Counted from the stretch's first letter, positions 35,746 through 45,415 are shown. The stretch: DNA of 64,000 bases from Bacillota bacterium (GCA_023436115.1 JAEZKQ010000024.1:156342-220341), one strand, 5' to 3'. Numbers and translations: made by a program. The notes: generated by a model from the letters alone, not told the origin.

Positions 35746-35773
35746 AGTATAACATATTATATGACGTTGTCAA
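35746..35773 (-). promoter_or_regulatory. Promoter of the tetR-oxidoreductase operon
   Basis: TTGACA, 16-base spacer, TATACT on the minus strand, directly abutting the operator. Confidence 0.75.
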
Positions 35774-35837
35774 TACATATATTTTTAATTAATTCAATAA
35801 AAACCCACCACCGAGGCGGCAATAAGTTTATGGGAAT

Positions 35838-35864
35838 TGAAAAAAGCCGCCCCGAAGGACGGCT
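35838..35864 (-). terminator. Terminator of the chemoreceptor gene
   Basis: AGCCGTCC, TTCG-type loop, GGGCGGCT, then six T on the minus strand. Confidence 0.9.
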
Positions 35865-35883
35865 CTATCAATTTATTAAAGGA

Positions 35884-38091
35884 TTACAAATCTATTTTCG
35901 GGTTTCCTTCCTTAAGGCTAAAACGTTCCTTTGAGCCGGCGATTTCGTTGATACTGTTCGTTTCCTTAAGGCTGAACCTGCCAACCATATCTTTGAGTGT
36001 GATCGCCTGAGCCGACATTTCTTCGGAAGACGCTGCTACTTCTTGGGCTGTGGCAGAGTTGTTCTGTACCACATTTGAAAGCTGAATAATTCCCCTGTTG
36101 ACTTGCCCAATGCCTGTTGCCTGCTCATTAGACGATTCCGCAATCTCCCCTGATAGGCTCACAGTCTTCTCTACACCGTTAACGATATTGAGCAAGGCTT
36201 CCGCGGTCACATTCGCAATCTCCGTTCCAACCTTTGCTTTCGTGATTGATCCATCAATCAAAGCTGTTGTTTCTTTTGCAGCCTGTGCGCTTCTCGCAGC
36301 CAAATTGCGCACCTCCTCGGCGACAACGGCAAAACCTTTGCCGTGTACACCGGCTCTTGCAGCCTCGACCGCCGCGTTTAATGCCAGAATGTTTGTCTGG
36401 AATGCAATGTCATCAATCACTTTTATAATCTTTGAAATGCTGGCCGATGACTCGTTGATCTCCTGCATGGCTTTTTGCAGCTGCTTCATCTTTTCATTAC
36501 CGATTTGTGCATCGTCTTTAGCCTTGAGCGAGAGCTCATTGGCCTTACCCGCGCGTTCTGCATTTCGTTTGGTTTGCTCAGCAATCTGTGTAATAGAAGC
36601 GGTAAGCTGTTCAATAGCACTCGCTTGGTCTGAAGCGCCCCGTGATATAGTCTGGCTGCTCGCGGATACCTGCTCTGTTCCTGCCGAGACCTCTTCAGCT
36701 GCCCTATTGATATCCAATAAAACGCTGTTGAATGATTCAATGCTCTTGTTAAGCGATTGTTTTAACGCTGTAAAGTCACCCTTGAAATCCGATTCTATGC
36801 TTACGGTTAAAATACCTTCAGCAATCTCATGCAACACATATGTGATATCACTGATATAGCTTTTAAGCGTCTCAATCGTTGAGTTCAGCGCATTCTTGAT
36901 CAAAGCGAAATCACCCTTGAAATCATCCTCTACGCTGACATTAAGATTGCCTTCTGAAAGCTCTTTGAGCACATTCGCAGACACATTAATAGGCGCAACT
37001 GTGGCATCGAGTGTCGCGTTGATACCTTCGACGATACGCCGGTATGTTCCCTGATGCTTCTTCGCATCCGCCCGCACCGAAAGCTGTCCTTCCATGGCGG
37101 CTCCGATGAGCATATCGGTATCATACTCCAAGTCTCTTATTACCTGCAGTATCGTTTTGAATGCCTCATTAACCTGTCCGATTTCATCTTTTGACGTTTT
37201 TTGAGACATCTCAATATTCGTTTCACCTGCAGCCAGCAGCTTCACGTTTGCAGTCAGCTTTTTAACAGGCTTGCTTATGCTTCTGGCTGTCAGTATGCCG
37301 ATTAAAACTGACAGTAAAAGAACCAAGCCAACAGAACATATCGTAATAAGAAAGACATTTTCTGCAGCCTTAGTGTTTTGGGTAGACATCGATAAGGCAT
37401 TTTCTGTAATCGCATATTGGAGGTCTTCAATCGCTTTACTCGTATCTCTTTCAGCCGACCTCAATTTGCCATAGCTGTTGAGATCTTTAATGATGGGCTG
37501 CTTGTCACCGTTAGATATTTTATCAATCGCTTCTAAAAACAGCGGTTGAAATACGGCATAGGCTTGTTTCATATTCTCTAAATGCTCTTTTTTATCAGCA
37601 TCAATCAATGATTCAACCAATGATATATCAGAATCGATCTGAGCTGATGATGTTCTAACTGATGATAATGTGGCAACGACATACTCATCATCAGTTAGCA
37701 GAGCCTGACGAAGGGCGATGCACTGACTATCAAAATTTCTTAAGATCTTTGCAACTGTTCTGGTCGGCAATAGTATGCTTGAATACATAACCTTACTGGA
37801 AATACTGATATTATTGAGGTTTAAAGCTGCGTTAACACCCATTGCCGTGCTCAAAAGTGCAATGATTAAAAAACCCAGCAAAAGCCTGGGGCCAAGTTTC
37901 ATATTGGATAATATGCCTTTTTTGGTATGTTTTTTAATATTGTCTTTAATCCGGGATTTCTTTTTAATTCTTTCCTTTTTGACGGTCTTTCTTTGATTAG
38001 CCTCCAGAGGCATTTCATTGACATCTTCACTGACGGTCTTTCCCATCTTTTTCTCTTTCATCTTGGCTCGCTTTGATTCTAAAATCTTCAT
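35884..38091 (-). CDS. Methyl-accepting chemotaxis protein with poly-HAMP region
   Basis: A 735-residue transmembrane chemoreceptor. Residues 1-62 are a very Lys-rich cytoplasmic leader; TM1 is at about 69-89; a four-helix-type extracellular ligand domain follows; TM2 is near 245-268 with HAMP ([20 protein letters not shown]). Then come at least two further HAMP-like units sharing DFKGDF ([17 protein letters not shown] and [17 protein letters not shown]). The signalling hairpin contains [20 protein letters not shown] and [15 protein letters not shown]. No C-terminal CheR/CheB pentapeptide is present; instead the tail has two RFSLKE copies. The ligand is unknown. GGAGG lies 14 bases before the ATG, a rather wide spacing, so a start slightly downstream remains possible. 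No che or flagellar genes are nearby. Confidence 0.9.
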   Translation of the reverse strand: MKILESKRAKMKEKKMGKTVSEDVNEMPLEANQRKTVKKERIKKKSRIKDNIKKHTKKGILSNMKLGPRLLLGFLIIALLSTAMGVNAALNLNNISISSKVMYSSILLPTRTVAKILRNFDSQCIALRQALLTDDEYVVATLSSVRTSSAQIDSDISLVESLIDADKKEHLENMKQAYAVFQPLFLEAIDKISNGDKQPIIKDLNSYGKLRSAERDTSKAIEDLQYAITENALSMSTQNTKAAENVFLITICSVGLVLLLSVLIGILTARSISKPVKKLTANVKLLAAGETNIEMSQKTSKDEIGQVNEAFKTILQVIRDLEYDTDMLIGAAMEGQLSVRADAKKHQGTYRRIVEGINATLDATVAPINVSANVLKELSEGNLNVSVEDDFKGDFALIKNALNSTIETLKSYISDITYVLHEIAEGILTVSIESDFKGDFTALKQSLNKSIESFNSVLLDINRAAEEVSAGTEQVSASSQTISRGASDQASAIEQLTASITQIAEQTKRNAERAGKANELSLKAKDDAQIGNEKMKQLQKAMQEINESSASISKIIKVIDDIAFQTNILALNAAVEAARAGVHGKGFAVVAEEVRNLAARSAQAAKETTALIDGSITKAKVGTEIANVTAEALLNIVNGVEKTVSLSGEIAESSNEQATGIGQVNRGIIQLSNVVQNNSATAQEVAASSEEMSAQAITLKDMVGRFSLKETNSINEIAGSKERFSLKEGNPKIDL

Positions 38092-38583
38092 AATAACTTT
38101 GATGTCCTCCTTTTTTGTCCTGCTTATAAATTATGAATAGGAGCTGTTTTACTTTGAATATGAATGCGTTATCAAAATGAATTTTTAGTTAATAGATATC
38201 CTAAAATTTTAAATACCCCTTTAGTTTATCGTCTTTATCAAAGTTAAACTTTAGAAAAATTTTCGAAAAGTTTCGTGATTTTTTGAAGCAACTGTTTGGG
38301 CCTTTGTCCCAAATAAGAATGCTCATGTTTTTTTGGCTGAAGTATTTTTAATAGTAGATATGAAGTTGTAGCAGACAAAACACTGAGGTGCGGACATGGC
38401 AGGCCAAATGCAGTATTTGCAGCTTTATAATGCCTTAAAAAAGGCATTGTTAAAAGCGATTACGGTGATGACGAGTGGGTCAAAACAACACGGCCTTTTA
38501 TTTAGAGCCATATGAAAGTGATTATTGAAGATCAAAACAAAAAGCAGGGGCGGTTTTTCGTCCCTGCCTTCACAAGTCATAAT
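38092..38583. other. Intergenic region upstream of the chemoreceptor gene
   Basis: 492 bases, AT-rich. It contains the flotillin terminator, two isolated hairpins (TTTGGG/CCCAAA at 38295-38313; AATGCCTT/AAGGCATT at 38429-38448) and presumably the chemoreceptor promoter. I see no sigma-D motility promoter and no riboswitch that I can name. Confidence 0.5.
38533..38570 (-). terminator. Terminator of the nfeD-flotillin operon
   Basis: AAGGCAGGGACG and CGCCCCTGCTT arms on the minus strand followed by a T-rich stretch. Confidence 0.8.
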
Positions 38584-40011
38584 TTACGCTTCTTTTGGCT
38601 GTTCCTGCTTCTCTAAGGCCGGTGGTTCTGCGTTTTGCGCACTGAGCTTATCCAGCTCACGCTGCTTGTCTTTGCCCAGATACTCGGGCAGCTCCATACC
38701 CGCCATATCAAACAGCTCGTTCATGGGCGGCAGACTCTTCATAAGCCCGGATAGAAAGTTGGCCGTAGACGACTCCCCTTTACCGTTGCCACTGTCCCAA
38801 ACAGTCACCTTGTCGATCTTTAAGTTCTTGATCGCTTCCACCTGCACCTTGACGATCTCTTCCATCTTATCCGCAATCATCATGCGCACCGCCGCGTTGG
38901 TATCGCCGGCAGCTGCCGAAATGATTTGTTTGAAGCCTTCGGCTTGTTTAACCAAAACCTCGTTGATACCTCTTGCCTGTGCTTCCATCTTCGCGAAAAT
39001 GGCGTCTGCTTCACCCTTTGCCATTCTGCGGGAGCGCTCCGCTTCGGCTTCGGCATCAATTTCTGCTTTTCTCTTGGCAATCTCGGCCTGCACGATGATA
39101 TCGGCTTCTTTTGAAGCCTGTTCACGGCTGGCTCTCTGGCGTTCCGCCGCTTCTTCGGCCGCATAGGCTTCTTCCAGCGCCTTGGCCGTCTGTACCTTCT
39201 CAGCTGCGGTTGCGCGCCGCAGCGCTTCGGCTTCGCGCTCTCTTCTCAGCGCATCTGAATTTGCCACAGTAATCTTTGCCGTGTTTTCACCTTCTATGGC
39301 TTGAGAATTCGCCTCAGCCACACTGATTCTTTCATCCTTCTGGGCCAACGCTTCACCAATGGAACCGTCTCTGTTTTTTTCGGCCACGCTCTTCCTCGCG
39401 TCATTGATGGCCTTGGCTGCCGCTTCCTTACCCAGCGCTTCAATGTATCCAGATTCGTCGTTGATATCGGTGACATTCACGTTGATGAGCCGCAGGCCGA
39501 TTTTCTTAAGCTCTGTTTCCACATTGCGAGAAACGGCCTCTAAGAATAAGTCTCTGTCTGTGTTGATCTCTTCGATATCCATCGTCGCCACAACGAGACG
39601 AAGCTGCCCGAAAATGATATCCTTAGCCAGCTCTTCAATTTCGTTAAGCTTAAGCCCCAAAAGACGTTCTGCCGCGTTCTGCATCACACCGGGTTCTGTC
39701 GATATGCCCACAGTAAAGCGCGAAGGTACATCTATACGGATATTCTGTTTGGACAGCGCATTTTTCAAATCCACTGTGATGGCCATGGGTGTGAGGCTCA
39801 TAAACTGATAGCTCTGAAAAACGGGCCATATAAACGCCGCACCGCCGTGTATGCATTTCGCACTGGCCATATCCCCGTCGGCACCTTTACCCACCTTACC
39901 GTAGATAACTAAAATATTGTCTGACGGGCACTTTTTATATCTCGCCAATACCGCAATCAAAGTGGTAAACAGAAGAATAACAATAATAACAACAAGCAAT
40001 AGTATATCCAT
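38584..40011 (-). CDS. floT: Flotillin-like SPFH protein (FloT/YuaG type)
   Basis: A 475-residue membrane scaffold protein. Residues about 2-25 form an N-terminal membrane segment; 26-190 an SPFH/PHB domain (YGKVGKGADGDM, GGAAFIWPVFQSYQFMSL); 195-400 a long coiled coil of flotillin EA-type repeats (EAEALRRATAAEKVQTAKAL, KREAEI-like heptads); then a short variable tail rich in Pro, Glu and Gln. In Bacillus, FloT organises functional membrane microdomains affecting signalling, secretion and fluidity. It follows the NfeD-like gene on the minus strand by 12 bases, the same order as yuaF-floT. Confidence 0.9.
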   Translation of the reverse strand: MDILLLVVIIVILLFTTLIAVLARYKKCPSDNILVIYGKVGKGADGDMASAKCIHGGAAFIWPVFQSYQFMSLTPMAITVDLKNALSKQNIRIDVPSRFTVGISTEPGVMQNAAERLLGLKLNEIEELAKDIIFGQLRLVVATMDIEEINTDRDLFLEAVSRNVETELKKIGLRLINVNVTDINDESGYIEALGKEAAAKAINDARKSVAEKNRDGSIGEALAQKDERISVAEANSQAIEGENTAKITVANSDALRREREAEALRRATAAEKVQTAKALEEAYAAEEAAERQRASREQASKEADIIVQAEIAKRKAEIDAEAEAERSRRMAKGEADAIFAKMEAQARGINEVLVKQAEGFKQIISAAAGDTNAAVRMMIADKMEEIVKVQVEAIKNLKIDKVTVWDSGNGKGESSTANFLSGLMKSLPPMNELFDMAGMELPEYLGKDKQRELDKLSAQNAEPPALEKQEQPKEA

Positions 40012-40023
40012 TTTATGTCTCCT

Positions 40024-40650
40024 TTATTTTTTTACGATCAACGTGCTGCCCATATTGCCAACAACACAAACCGTCTCTCCTGTACGAATCTTTTGTTCAT
40101 CATCCGTCACCGCATCGGCCTCAATAAGCCGGTCCTGCACTAGTACCATCACCTTGCCTTTACCGGAGCGCTGCGGTGGTATCGGCAAATAGACCTCAGC
40201 AGCTTTGCCCATGGCGTTGTTGTACCGAACGTTTCCGCTGGCTTGCAGCCGCCGAACCGAATAGATCATCAAGCCGATAAGCAGCATCGCCAGAAAGCCC
40301 GCCGCAGTGGAAATCAGTATAACCGGCAGCGCGGTGAGCGAAGTTGCCGAGAGTACGTAACCCGTCCAGCCGAATATGCAAAAAAAAGCCACGATACCCC
40401 TGATTGTAAAGAACCGAAAGCCCACAACGGCCATACTGGCATCATCCGCATGATCGTGAAATGCTGGGTGGTCGTGTGTGAAATCACCATGGTCAACATG
40501 CACATCCACATTTGCATCACCATCTGCATCGTGTTCGCCCAAGCCTATGAAAGTCAGTATCGTTTGAATAACCAACACAAGCGTAAAAGGTATGGCGGCA
40601 TATAAGAACATATGCTGCAAAGCCGAAAGCGATTCCCACCATTCTGCCAT
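40024..40650 (-). CDS. NfeD-like membrane protein (YuaF type) with His/Asp-rich loop
   Basis: A 208-residue membrane protein partner of flotillin. It has an N-terminal membrane helix, then a 30-residue loop extremely rich in His and Asp (HDADGDANVDVHVDHGDF then THDHPAFHDHADDA), two or three more helices and a C-terminal OB-fold NfeD domain (MGKAAEVYLPIPPQRSGKG to GETVCVVGNMGSTLIV). NfeD/flotillin pairs are a widespread gene couple. The loop has the look of a metal-binding segment and is not typical of the family as I know it. The ATG at 40650 is preferred since GAGGTGAT precedes it; two further starts lie just upstream. Confidence 0.85.
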   Translation of the reverse strand: MAEWWESLSALQHMFLYAAIPFTLVLVIQTILTFIGLGEHDADGDANVDVHVDHGDFTHDHPAFHDHADDASMAVVGFRFFTIRGIVAFFCIFGWTGYVLSATSLTALPVILISTAAGFLAMLLIGLMIYSVRRLQASGNVRYNNAMGKAAEVYLPIPPQRSGKGKVMVLVQDRLIEADAVTDDEQKIRTGETVCVVGNMGSTLIVKK

Positions 40651-40726
40651 ATCCATCACCTCGAGTTTTTACACATTATAACACGATTCTCCATAGTTCG
40701 ATATGGAATCATCAAAAATATCTGTA

Positions 40727-40761
40727 AAAAAAACCGACATTAGTCAAGACAATGCCAGTTT
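40727..40761 (-). terminator. Putative terminator after the acyltransferase gene
   Basis: Imperfect arms AAAC..GCATT and AATG..GTTT on the minus strand followed by a run of T. Confidence 0.5.
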
Positions 40762-40788
40762 CATTTACAAAATTCATCTTTGAGTTTT

Positions 40789-42048
40789 TTATCTCCACTT
40801 TCCGCCGCAAGCGCGATGCAGCTCTTCCGTAAGATGGAACCAACGCATCGTGTCATTGCGTTCCGGATAGAACTCATAGAACTCGCTCCGATAAAATGTA
40901 TAGAACCGCGTAATATCTGTGCACATACCGTAAGTGGGGACGCAGTCTATAGGCAGTGTAAATGAGAAAGGCTCTCCATGCTTGGTTCCTTCATAGGCCA
41001 GTCCGTCACGAGACAGCGACAACGTACCCTCGCCCGCTATAATAGACGTTGCGCCTTTATTGAGCCTCTTGAATTTTGGCAATACGCCCAGCTTTACGCG
41101 CTCGCTGAACTGAAAGCGCAGGTCTGCCACCTCGGCCTTGGCTCGTTCGCGCTGCAAGGCATACCAGTGTGAAATCGTTTCAGGGATAACGTGGTTTTCC
41201 TCCAGCGGTATCAGATCGTAATACTCATCAACCCTTGCGCCGTTGCCGCAAGCTTCACATCGGATGGTATCGCCCTGTGCTTTCATGGTATAAATCCCGT
41301 TGCATTTGGGGCAAAGATAAAGCATGTCGTGAAGGTTCTTCGCCATAGAACCTTTGCCTTTGAACTTAACGCGTGCTTGCTTGTTCCATATATAATCGTC
41401 GTGTGCCAGCTCACGGTTCAGCGTCTCTTGTATCTCCTCCGCGCTTAGCTCTTTAAGCTGTTCGGGTGTAAACAGCTTATCCACAACAATCTCAACTTTA
41501 CCCGGGCGCTGATCCAAACAGTGCTTGGTGTTGGTCATATAGCCGCCCGCTATTTTCGTATAGTAGACAGTGACGCCCAAGAACTTCAGCAGCTTGCCGC
41601 TGCCCGCTGCGCAAGGCTGCCCGCCGCCCGAGATAGAACTCATACCTTCGGGGAAGATGCAAACTCTGCCACCTTGCCGAATGACACGGATGATTTCTTT
41701 AATTGTATGCGGGTCGGGCGTAAAGTTTCTTTTAGGGATGGCCTGCATAAGCGCGAATATGGGATACAGGTGAGACCTGAAAAATTCGTTATATCCCACC
41801 ACGTAATTAAGCCGATGCGGTAATACAGCAGGCGCGGTATAAAGATAGTCCACACGCGACGCGTGGTTGCTGATCAGCAGATATGGGTTCTTGTCTTTCG
41901 ACGGGCGCACGTTAAACGTAAATTTGATACCCAGCTTTTTGTTTAAGAAAAGTCTCCAGATGTTAATAAGAATCAGATAGATAATGGCAGGGGGCTTTCT
42001 CATGTTCTTTTTTTCAAGTTTCTCTTGAAGCGTCAGCTTTTGTTTCAT
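40789..42048 (-). CDS. 1-acyl-glycerol-3-phosphate acyltransferase-like protein with zinc ribbon
   Basis: A 419-residue protein. Residues about 15-215 form a PlsC-type acyltransferase with the HX4D motif in SNHASRVDYL and the FPEG motif in IFPEGMSS; an N-terminal hydrophobic segment would anchor it. Residues about 245-275 form a zinc ribbon (CPKCNGIYTMKAQGDTIRCE and CG), and a further 140 residues have no recognisable domain. PlsC makes phosphatidic acid from lysophosphatidate. The C-terminal extension is unusual and roughly doubles the family's usual length (about 200-250). The ORF is intact with an ATG at 42048. Confidence 0.78.
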   Translation of the reverse strand: MKQKLTLQEKLEKKNMRKPPAIIYLILINIWRLFLNKKLGIKFTFNVRPSKDKNPYLLISNHASRVDYLYTAPAVLPHRLNYVVGYNEFFRSHLYPIFALMQAIPKRNFTPDPHTIKEIIRVIRQGGRVCIFPEGMSSISGGGQPCAAGSGKLLKFLGVTVYYTKIAGGYMTNTKHCLDQRPGKVEIVVDKLFTPEQLKELSAEEIQETLNRELAHDDYIWNKQARVKFKGKGSMAKNLHDMLYLCPKCNGIYTMKAQGDTIRCEACGNGARVDEYYDLIPLEENHVIPETISHWYALQRERAKAEVADLRFQFSERVKLGVLPKFKRLNKGATSIIAGEGTLSLSRDGLAYEGTKHGEPFSFTLPIDCVPTYGMCTDITRFYTFYRSEFYEFYPERNDTMRWFHLTEELHRACGGKWR

Positions 42049-42148
42049 GGCAGGCTCCCGATATGTTTTTATGGCATTATATCATCCTGCCCGACATTTT
42101 TCTTCTTTTTTCTTTGTGAGGTAACAATATACGAACGGACGCATGACA

Positions 42149-42311
42149 CGAGGGCGCTGCCCTCGCGCTCCCGCCAAAGGGGCCAGCCCCTTTGGAATCC
42201 CATAAAAAATGCATGAAACATTGGGCTAGTATTCCTTCAACAAGATCAGAAAATTGGGATTCTTAAGGGGCCGCGCCCCTTAAGCGGAGGTCTGGAGGCA
42301 GCGCCTCCAGA
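42149..42311. repeat. Array of four perfect GC-rich hairpins
   Basis: Four perfect inverted repeats: CGAGGGC/GCCCTCG at 42149-42165, CCAAAGGGGC/GCCCCTTTGG at 42174-42195, CTTAAGGGGC/GCCCCTTAAG at 42262-42284 and TCTGGAGGC/GCCTCCAGA at 42291-42311. AATCCC after the second pairs with GGGATT before the third, so the whole can fold into a branched structure. It lies between two minus-strand genes and contains no ORF. It looks like a dispersed intergenic repeat element, which cannot be tested within one window. Confidence 0.6.
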
Positions 42312-42322
42312 ATAGCAATACC

Positions 42323-43513
42323 CTATCCCCGCAAAAACTCTCCGATCCTTGTCGCAGCGGTCAGTATACGCTCCTCGCTCTGCACCAGCGCCATGCGCAC
42401 AAACCCCTTGCCGCACGCGCCAAACGCGCTGCCCGGCACAACGAGCACACCCGTCGCCTGCATGAGCTGCTGCACGAATTTAACGTCGTCCGTACCGAAA
42501 GCATCCGGAATCTTGGCCCAAACGAACATCGTTGCGCGGGGCTTCTCAATGGGCCAGCCCACTGACGCAAACGCGTCTATCATCACATCACGCCGCCGCT
42601 CATATTGCCTGGCCGTCTCACGCACCACCGATTCGTCACTTTGCATCGCGCATATGCCCGCTTTTTGTACGGGCAGAAAAATGCCGTAATCCGTATTTGA
42701 TTTGAGTTGCTTAAGCGCAGATATATAACCGCTGTGGCCCACGCAGAAGCCCAGCCGCGCCCCCGCGTACCCGTAAGACTTGGAGAGCGAATTAAACTCC
42801 GCACCCACTTCTTTTGCGCCTTTGTGCGCCAGAAAGCTGCCCACGCGCAAGCCGTCAAAAGCCAGCTCGCTGTACGCGTTGTCGTGGATAATAAATATGT
42901 CATACGCTTTTGCAAACGCGATCAGTTCGTCGTAGAATTCGGGCGGTGCCACTGCCGTGGTCGGGTTGTTGGGGTACGAAACGATCATCAGCTTCGCCCT
43001 GTCTGCCACATCACTTGGAATATCGTCAAAATCAATGAGAAAACCGTTCTCGGGCCTTTGGCATACACGGTAGATATCCGCGTGAGCCAATGCCGCCCCC
43101 ACGAAAAATGCCGGATAACATGGATCCTGCAATATCACCGTATCGCCGGGGTCAATAATGGGCAGACAACAGTGAGCCAACCCTTCCTGCGTTCCCAGGA
43201 CCGCGCAAACCTCGGTATCCGGATCGATATCCACATGATACCGCCGTTTGTACCACTGCGACGCGGCGTTTTTAAGCTCCGGCAGGTCTTCAATGGCATA
43301 AACATAGTTTTCGTCTTTAAGCGCCTCATCCGATATTGTCTGCTTAATGGCTGATGCGGGCGGAATATTGGGCGTGCCCACGCTCAAGTCAATCACATCC
43401 ACGCCATTTGCTTTAAGCAGGGCTTTCTCTTTTGCCAGCTCGGTAAATATGCCCGACGATAAATCGTTCATGAGTGAAGATAATTTCATAATGTATGTGG
43501 TGCCGGACTGCAC
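42323..43513 (-). CDS. PLP-dependent aminotransferase (class I/II)
   Basis: A 396-residue fold-type I aminotransferase. Seen: VIDLSVGTPNIPP, LGTQEGLAHCCLPIIDPGD, SYPNNPTTAVAPPEFYDEL with the PLP-contacting Asn, HDNAYSELAFDG, and the Schiff-base Lys in NSLSKSYGYAGARLGF. It resembles LL-diaminopimelate or aspartate/aromatic aminotransferases; the substrate is not certain. The GTG at 43513 is strongly supported by AGGAGGT five bases upstream; the first ATG is 24 bases later without such a site. Confidence 0.87.
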   Translation of the reverse strand: MQSGTTYIMKLSSLMNDLSSGIFTELAKEKALLKANGVDVIDLSVGTPNIPPASAIKQTISDEALKDENYVYAIEDLPELKNAASQWYKRRYHVDIDPDTEVCAVLGTQEGLAHCCLPIIDPGDTVILQDPCYPAFFVGAALAHADIYRVCQRPENGFLIDFDDIPSDVADRAKLMIVSYPNNPTTAVAPPEFYDELIAFAKAYDIFIIHDNAYSELAFDGLRVGSFLAHKGAKEVGAEFNSLSKSYGYAGARLGFCVGHSGYISALKQLKSNTDYGIFLPVQKAGICAMQSDESVVRETARQYERRRDVMIDAFASVGWPIEKPRATMFVWAKIPDAFGTDDVKFVQQLMQATGVLVVPGSAFGACGKGFVRMALVQSEERILTAATRIGEFLRG

Positions 43514-43593
43514 CGTTACCTCCTAACTAATGCTGCAGCGTACCGCGGCATAATACAAGCGCAAATCATACCCCGGTATTTTCATTGAATAGC

Positions 43594-45342
43594 TTACTGC
43601 GCAATACCGGTATACACCATACCGCGTGCCGTGTCCAGCGTGACGGTTGTACCGTTTTTGAGTATGCGCGTCGCGTTTTCCGCATCGCAAAGCACAGGAA
43701 TCCCAAGCGTCAGCCCTACGATTGCCGCGTGAGAATCCATGCCGCCTTGCTCAGTGATAATGCCCGACGCTTCCTTGAGCAGATCCATCAGCGCGTTGCT
43801 CGTGCGTGGAATCACAAGTATATCGCCGGGTGCAAAGAGCTCACGCGCCATCTGCTCATTCGCTGCAACGCAAAGCTGTCCGCTGATCATCATATTGTTA
43901 TAGCCCGTGCCTTTTACCAGCACATTGCCAACAATATGGACTTTAAGCGTGTTGGTTGTGCCGCTGACGCCTATGGGAACACCCGCCGTGATCACCACCA
44001 ACTCGCCGTGCCGCACAAGTCCGGTCGTTTTTGCGCGTTCGACCGCGTGCTCAAAAAGCTTGTCGGTATTCTCCTGCTCCTCTCCCAGCACCGGACACAC
44101 GCCCCAAGAAAGCGCAAGCTGGTTGCACACCTTCTCGTTGGGAGAACAAGCGATTATGGGAATGGCCGGTCGAAAGCTGGATACCATCCTTGCCGTACGG
44201 CCCGATTTGGTGAACGCAATAATCGCACTGGCACCGAGGCTATGTGCCGTTGAACACGTTGCGTGAGATATCGCGCTTGTCACGCTGGCACAAAATTCTG
44301 GCAGCATGTTGTTAAAGCGTGTTCTATAATGGATATTATTTTCCGTTTTTTCGGCAATGCGCGACATGGTGACAAGACTCTCGATCGGATATTTGCCAAC
44401 TGCCGTTTCACCGGACAGCATAATCGCGCTGGTGCCATCGTAAACCGCATTGGCCACGTCCGTCGCCTCGGCGCGCGTGGGACGCGGGTTATGAATCATC
44501 GAATCGAGCATCTGCGTCGCGGTGATAACCTTACGGCCCGCCGAATATGCTTTTTTTATCAGCACTTTTTGTATACGCGGCAAATCGACGATGTCCATTT
44601 CAACACCCATGTCGCCGCGTGCGATCATAATGCCGTCGCTCACTTTGATGATTTCGTCAATATTGTTAACGCCGCTCTCGTTTTCGATTTTGGCAATGAT
44701 CTGAATGCTCTTGCCGCCGTTTTTTTCGAGTATCTGGCGAACCTCCAGCACATCCTGCGCTGTCCGGCAAAACGAAGCCGCAATATAGTCTACATCGTTC
44801 TCTATACCAAAGAGAAAATCGCTCCTGTCCTTTTCGCTGATATAATCCATCTGGAGATGAACGCTGGGCACATTGATGGACTTGTTGTTCTTTAACAGCC
44901 CGCCGGTGATTACGCGGCAACTGACCTGTTGAGGCGTAATATCCTCGGCCTCCAGCTCGATGAGTCCGTCATCCAACAATATCCGCGTCCCTTTAGGAAG
45001 ATCGTTTGCCAGCGATGGATAGGTTATTGCCACATGTTTTTCATCGCCCTCTATGTCTTGCATACAAAGCGTGAATTTCTCGCCTTCCTTCAGCTCAGCA
45101 CAGCCGCTTTTAAAGCTTTTAACACGCACCTCAGGCCCTTTTGTATCCAGCAATATACCGATAGGCCGTCCATATTCCGCCCGCAGTTTTTTAAGCAGGT
45201 CGATTCGAATTTTGTGCGCCGCATGATCTCCGTGGCTGAAATTAAACCGCGCCACATCCATGCCATTCTCTATCAATTGCCTCATGGGCTTTTCGGTATC
45301 CGTTGAAGGACCGATTGTACATATGATCTTTGTCTTTCTCAT
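43594..45342 (-). CDS. pyk: Pyruvate kinase with C-terminal PEP-utiliser domain
   Basis: A 582-residue glycolytic enzyme turning PEP and ADP into pyruvate and ATP. Seen: the N-terminal KTKIICTIGPSTDTEKPMRQ, the active-site region IIAKIENESGVNNIDEI and IMIARGDMGVEM, MLDSMIHNPRPTRAEATDVA, and TRSGRTA-like SGRTARMVSSFRP in the allosteric domain. Beyond residue about 480 comes the extra domain with EQGGMDSHAAIVGLTLGIPV, homologous to the mobile phosphohistidine domain of PPDK, found in Firmicutes pyruvate kinases. The ATG at 45342 follows AAAGGAG. Confidence 0.94.
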   Translation of the reverse strand: MRKTKIICTIGPSTDTEKPMRQLIENGMDVARFNFSHGDHAAHKIRIDLLKKLRAEYGRPIGILLDTKGPEVRVKSFKSGCAELKEGEKFTLCMQDIEGDEKHVAITYPSLANDLPKGTRILLDDGLIELEAEDITPQQVSCRVITGGLLKNNKSINVPSVHLQMDYISEKDRSDFLFGIENDVDYIAASFCRTAQDVLEVRQILEKNGGKSIQIIAKIENESGVNNIDEIIKVSDGIMIARGDMGVEMDIVDLPRIQKVLIKKAYSAGRKVITATQMLDSMIHNPRPTRAEATDVANAVYDGTSAIMLSGETAVGKYPIESLVTMSRIAEKTENNIHYRTRFNNMLPEFCASVTSAISHATCSTAHSLGASAIIAFTKSGRTARMVSSFRPAIPIIACSPNEKVCNQLALSWGVCPVLGEEQENTDKLFEHAVERAKTTGLVRHGELVVITAGVPIGVSGTTNTLKVHIVGNVLVKGTGYNNMMISGQLCVAANEQMARELFAPGDILVIPRTSNALMDLLKEASGIITEQGGMDSHAAIVGLTLGIPVLCDAENATRILKNGTTVTLDTARGMVYTGIAQ

Positions 45343-45360
45343 AGACACTCCTTTGATATT

Positions 45361-45388
45361 ATTATAAATGATTTAGAAAATTAAGCAA
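45361..45388 (-). promoter_or_regulatory. Putative promoter of pyk
   Basis: TTGCTT, 16-base spacer, TATAAT on the minus strand, about 20 bases before the ATG. Confidence 0.65.
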
Positions 45389-45415
45389 TAACCGCTAAGT
45401 GCTGTTGTGATCTTC

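Noticed and set aside
36098..36859. 253-codon plus-strand frame opposite the chemoreceptor gene
   Set aside because: It is the antisense shadow of the chemoreceptor signalling domain; Ser/Ala-rich low-complexity product, no start signal.
38429..38448. AATGCCTT/AAGGCATT hairpin as a terminator or regulator
   Set aside because: It has no T tract on either strand in the right place and lies far from gene ends; left as an unexplained hairpin.
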